In this document: positions 59,308 through 64,000 of the stretch, one piece after another
Position numbering within the stretch: the stretch's first letter is position 1
Layout: each line of letters begins with the position of its first letter
Source: Polydactylus sextarius
Lineage: Eukaryota; Chordata; Actinopteri; Polynemidae
Length of the DNA stretch: 64,000 bases
Reading direction: 5' to 3'
NCBI GenBank assembly: GCA_016801845.1
Contig: CM028923.1
Span: 15,376,679-15,440,678, forward strand
Notes under the pieces: model-generated
What the model was told of the DNA's origin: nothing
The model's input: only the letters and a program-made list of their open reading frames with translations
The model's database searches: none
Translations under genes and position numbers: made by a program

Positions 59308-62300
59308 GTTTGTCAGTGTCAGAGCTGTGAAGCATGAGCTCTGTGACTGCCCAGAGCAAACCTTCACACTACATCACACATTAGAGGACAGTAAATGGCC
59401 TGACAGAAGATACAGAAAGGAAAAGATATTAGCACACATGGGAAAATGTAAATGTAGTCTAAAATGTTGAAGACATGACAGCGCAGCACCCGTGTGTTTT
59501 ATTATGTCCTCGCTGTCATTTGAGTTTTCCAATCGATTCATCTGTCACTTTTTATCAGCGTGTACTCTGTGGCGTTTCCATCGTGTTCATCTTTTACAAT
59601 AAGCAGTAAACCTTTTCATCCTAGAGAGTAACAGACCTAACCAGCATGTTAAATATCACACCTGCTAAACATCAACATGCGTAGAAATGCATCATGACTC
59701 CTTTGACTTTATTTCTCCCACCAAGGCAACATTATCATAACCGTTCATATCATTACATTATCTGTACCGTTAAAGTCATTATGAAGCCTGTTATATGCTA
59801 AACAATACCCATGGCTGTTTGAGTTTAACAGATCTCTATTATTACATTTATATCGTCCTTTGTTGATAATTATACCGTCCATCTCATCATGTTGATTTAA
59901 AAGGTAGAGTGATTACAGCAGAGAGCTGAGGGTTGGTCAGAGGGACCACAACAGACGCGTCCACTGTCTCAGTGACTCAGTGTTCAGCTGGAGTTTAGTG
60001 CGGCGGCCCCGTCGCGTTTCAGCCACGGCGGCAGAGCGTAAATATCTGTGGCAAACGGTGAGGAGGATGAGAGGAAATGACACGCAGGGGGAGGAATGTG
60101 AAGAATTTCAGCTGAAGGCAGCGCTGAGGATTTCAAATGAGCTGCGGATCACAGAGCAGAGAGTCGCCAAATGACCAGATGTAACCCACAAATAAGATGC
60201 TATCACACCCGACTTTCATCTGTGTGTGTGTGTATGTGTGTGTGAAGAAGCTGACACTCTGACCTTTCTTTTCTCAAAAAACAATCACAATTTTCTCTCT
60301 CACTTCCTGTCTGCCACTCCCATGCCCCCCCTTCTCAAAACACACCTCCTTTCCCTCCATTCATCCTCTGTTGTCGCCACGGTCATGGTTGTCATGGTAA
60401 ATTAGCATCCCGTTGCAGATGCAGATGCACGGAATTGTCTTTCTCATGATCCTGTGGGAAAAGTTGAGGCCTGGGTCTGGTGTGTGTGTGTGTGTTTGGG
60501 TGTGGGGGCATCTTATTCTTTCCTTTTCCAGCGTGAAACCAATCTTCTCAGTGCTGTTCAGTCTGAGTGTTTTTTTTTTTTTTTTCCCAAGGACGCATAG
60601 CACTGCTTTGCATTTGCAGCCCTGGAGAGTTGTGTCTTCGCTACAGCATCTCTCAGCCTCGGGGAGAAGCATTTTTATTCATCCAGCTTAGAAAGACACA
60701 TTCATTTCAGTTAGTATCAGGCATGCACATTGCTGTTCATCAGTTTCAGCTGAGGAAATGGTTATTATAGCAGCACACCGGTTAAAGGGGACTTATACGA
60801 GTCATTTAAAATGGTCTTTTATTTAAAAAATGCTTTAGTTGTAATGATACAGTTGCAAAAACTATTATACATGTATAGTGCATTGCAAGTTCTTTAAAAC
60901 TGAAACAAAAAAAGTACCCTGAGCCCCCACCACTCACGTTCAGAGCTACAGCAGCGTACAAAACAATTACCATAGTGTAACATGAACATATCAGCATGAA
61001 TTAATATCAACATATTTTTCCTTCCTGTTATTTTTCTACAGCTGTAGGTTGTGAGCACTAATTAGGCTGAAACTCACCCAGAGGGTAAGAACAGACTGAA
61101 AATAGTGTTCTCTAACTAAAGTAAGTTTCAAAGGTTGAAAGCTAAACCAAAATAGGTTGAAGTAAAGGCTGTGGAAGAGATTAGATTAAATAAAAGGATG
61201 GGAAACTGGATCTGATAAATTGAATCTCTAAACCTGCAGGTAGGCCGGATCGCTGTGATAACAACATTTCGCCATGATTAGTTGGTTTATAGATTGAATT
61301 TTTATGTTGTTGAACGTGTGAATATTCACCAGAAAGCTGAGGGTTCAGAGAACCACGGAGCCCAACATAGAGACAGCTGTTGTGGCTGATTAACTGTGTT
61401 GCAAAATCCACTTTAATATCAATCTGCTCTGTCTGAGTAGAAACTGTTCAACCGCAGAATCATAGTTTATGTTGACAGTGATGAGAAAGAGGTCGATGTT
61501 GATGTAAACTTTCTGTCAAGTTACTATCGACTGAGCTAAGCTAACCATCTTGAAAAGTGACTATTAGGAAGCTCTTTATAGTGTTTTTTATTCCCCTCTC
61601 ATGTTATTAAATGAAATAGTGTGAAAAAAATAACAAAATGGTATAGTAATTGTTCATCTGGAAGAGTATGTGGTGTTTACCAAGATCCCAGAAACAAATC
61701 CATTACAAAAACATAAACCTTTCTCTGCTGGGAGCGTTTTTAAGTAGCTGAGACTTCTACCTTCCTTTTTCTATGGCAGAGTTACCAAAGTGCTCTGTTG
61801 ACTATATAGTAGGGGCTATGCACAAACAGAATTTAACCTTTATTGTTTTAAAAAAAACAAAAACATCCTCTCAAAACCTGAACAAACAAAGTCCAACTAT
61901 GTTAATGGCTCTGTTTGAGAGGATGTGGCCTAAGTGAGAGCACGTTTGGGTTAGTCTGGGTTGAGGTTTCAATGTTCCCGAATAATAGCAACAACTTTAA
62001 CTACAGCCAGTTCTTCCAACTCATATTGTGACATGTTTTTTTTTTGGAAGGGAAAATATTTTACCCCTCAGACATTTTTCATGTCTGACATCTATCATCT
62101 CCAACAGCAAAACAGCATCTTTGTTGATGATACGCTTCTGTACCGAGTTAGCTAATGTTAGCTGCTGACGGCCATCTCAGGGTCTGGTTCCCACATGGTT
62201 GTATTTGGCACTAAATCAACACTACATCTTCAAATACAGCTGTTACTGAATGTAGTTTTTCATGAAAATAAACTAAAAGAGTGGGGAACTTCATCTGACA

Positions 62301-62689
62301 CTGATCCATGAAAATCCATTGTCCAAGTTGTCAAAGTTCAACTCTTTTAGTATTGAATATCTAGCTCTTGTCTTTCATGCGGTGAATACACCAACTCATT
62401 CCCAAGATTCCAGATAAAAACAATGTTTTACCTCTTAACGCATGCGTCTCTATTATTTTCTACAAGAAGAGATTTGTGTTTCAACCAGGTTTGTGTTATA
62501 AGCTCATTAAAAATATAAAAGTGCACAGTTATTCTCGGGAGGAGGGTTCAGCGCTAATCAGCGGGGAACACAGCAGCCTTTTTAAGCACCAAACTCTCTC
62601 ACTGTAACTCAGCTGAACGCAGCGTCTGCAGACTGTGACTCCTCTTTGTCATTCTGTCTCTCTTTGCCGCAAACCTCAGCAGAACAGAC

Positions 62690-62800
62690 GGAGCAAAGAC
62701 TTCGTCAAAGACAAATATAGAAAAGGAGAATAAAGGGGAGAAGAGAGCGAAGGGAGAGCAAGTCAAAGATGAAACAGACTAGACGGAGTGTGAGAGAGAC
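62690..62800 (+). repeat. Purine-rich block in intron 4
   Basis: A/G-dominated + strand stretch (for example AAAAGGAGAATAAAGGGGAG), the third such block in the tmtc1 introns. Confidence 0.5.
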
Positions 62801-64000
62801 AGAGTGTGTGTAGAATTCCTGTGAGATCTCTCCTCTCGTTGTCTCTACAATGCTTTGAAAGCTCTGCACAAGTGGAACATCTCAAAGTGATGGGGTGTTG
62901 AATGGATTCTCCATGCTTTCTCCTCTATACCTATCTGTCTGATCCCCCCCTCTCTCATCTTATTCTCTTGTTGCCTTTTTTCTGCAGTCGGAGCTCCTAT
63001 CTCAGACTAATGGATTAGACTGCGTGGTCAGAGGGAAGAGTTCATAAATGACCTTGCCTGGGTGAAAGTTTGTAGGTGTGTTAATTAAAAACTCAGCTGA
63101 AAGGATGTTGACCATGAAGACGAGGTTTCAGAAATTACAGGAGAGAGGATGAATAAATGTTCTAATGATGCAGCTACAGAGAGCAGTGTCAAACAAAAAC
63201 AAGAGGTAATTAAAATGAAATCAGTTATCAGTGTGAACAGATTATAACGTTTTTAATCAGTAGGAGGAGAACGTGTCTTAGGTTTGATGGAGAATAATGA
63301 TGGCATCGTCCTATATTTTTAACCTTCAAATTGAATACAAAGATGTGTTGTGTTGTGTTTAGACCAAACCTGAAGCAAATTTTAACCCCCTGTTACAACT
63401 TTGGCCACTGGACTGAGTCTTCAGTCAAGTGTTCACCCTCAAAAGCCAGTGGGAGTCGTCCTTCCTGTTCAGAACCTAAGAACCCGGTAGTCCTACTGCA
63501 GCTCTGATTTTTCTCCAAGCACGTTTTTGTTCCGTCTCTACAAAGTACACACTTTGAATCGCTACGATGAGCTCCTCCTCCATTTCTGATTCTCCGTGAC
63601 ATCGGCAGAAGTTCACCTCCTCACTGACAGGCTTTTCCTACATTGACACATCTTTGAATCTGTTTTCGTCTGTTCACATCTTACCCTTCGGTCTGAACTG
63701 ACACCCCAATAAAACTCTTGTTTGCTTGGAGTCTAGAACCTTTTGATGTGTCCTTATGTTTTTCTGTGATTTTTTTTTTTTTTTTTTTTTTTCAACAGAT
63801 CGTTCACGTTGACATGTTTTTAATGAACCTTTTATGGCTTTGACTGATGCTTCAGTTTGACTGAACATCAGACCACTAAGTCATAGCTTCTTTACAGCAG
63901 ACAGCACCATTGATTGACATTCACTGCTTCTTGTGAAGCAGTACTGTCACTTTGCAGGAGACTTATATTTTTACTATAAAAGAGGAGATGTAGCTGTCTC

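Larger units (their letters stand above)
33031..64000 (+). other. tmtc1: tmtc1 intron 4, incomplete at right edge (>30.9 kb)
   Basis: No sequence resembling the next coding part of TMTC1 (the variable linker, then the membrane segments around LCYDW/WDMRNLAT-like wording) was found, so the exon probably lies beyond 64000 or is too short to recognise. The stretch contains a piggyBac-like MITE, four Tc1/mariner relics in different states (one of them duplicated), an internally deleted LINE, a ~3.07 kb tandem duplication, and microsatellites. Between these, for example 34.9-36.0, 37.1-39.5, 44.6-46.1, 53.2-55.3, 55.4-59.2 and 60.2-64 kb, I see only AT-rich intronic DNA with poly-T/A runs. Confidence 0.75.

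Noticed and set aside
60029..60062. Exon-like segment between TTTCAG and ACG|GTGAGG near a CpG patch, considered as tmtc1 exon 5
   Set aside because: In the phase required after exon 4 it meets an in-frame TAA within a few codons, and its translation does not resemble TMTC1.

Overview
The window looks like a piece of a teleost fish chromosome, most likely a spiny-rayed fish. The evidence is a vertebrate gene split by long introns, AT-rich non-coding DNA full of (CA)n/(TG)n tracts, and decayed Tc1/mariner, piggyBac-like, hAT-like and LINE copies whose sequences resemble common teleost repeats. The species cannot be fixed from the sequence.

The one protein-coding gene I can support is the 5' part of tmtc1 (transmembrane O-mannosyltransferase targeting cadherins 1), on the + strand. 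Four coding exons join with matching splice phases: 3389-3684, 15345-15522, 32014-32087 and 32854-33030. Together they give 241 complete codons plus two bases of codon 242. They carry the luminal Asp-Asp motif, the SHKSYRPL block, the HPVHTEA / GIVGRADVL block and the LVKETG block. The reading frame runs on into exon 5, which I do not find in the remaining 31 kb, so the rest of the N-terminal membrane region and all TPR repeats lie beyond the right edge.

Layout: 1-3.2 kb is upstream DNA with a CpG-rich patch (palindromic NRF1-like site at 2651) and an unexplained 43-codon ORF at 1064. 3.2-3.7 kb holds a TATA-like box, a 5' UTR with a 24-codon uORF whose stop overlaps the tmtc1 start codon (ATGA), and exon 1. 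Intron 1 (11.7 kb), intron 2 (16.5 kb) and intron 3 (0.77 kb) follow. Intron 4 runs from 33031 past the right edge.

The introns hold microsatellites (including a perfect ~395 bp ATCT array at 20993), hairpins, a TTAA-flanked piggyBac-like MITE (36894), a hAT-like element (19298), several Tc1/mariner transposase relics, a LINE remnant reduced to its endonuclease part and 3' tail (42141-42940), and a recent ~3.07 kb tandem duplication (46155-52306, about 99.7% identical).

I found no RNA gene, CRISPR array or other protein gene. I see no convincing new biological system. The most testable points are the uORF/start-codon overlap, the young duplication with an ATT microhomology junction, the candidate regulatory cluster near 53 kb, and the near-consensus CTCF-like site at 39590.
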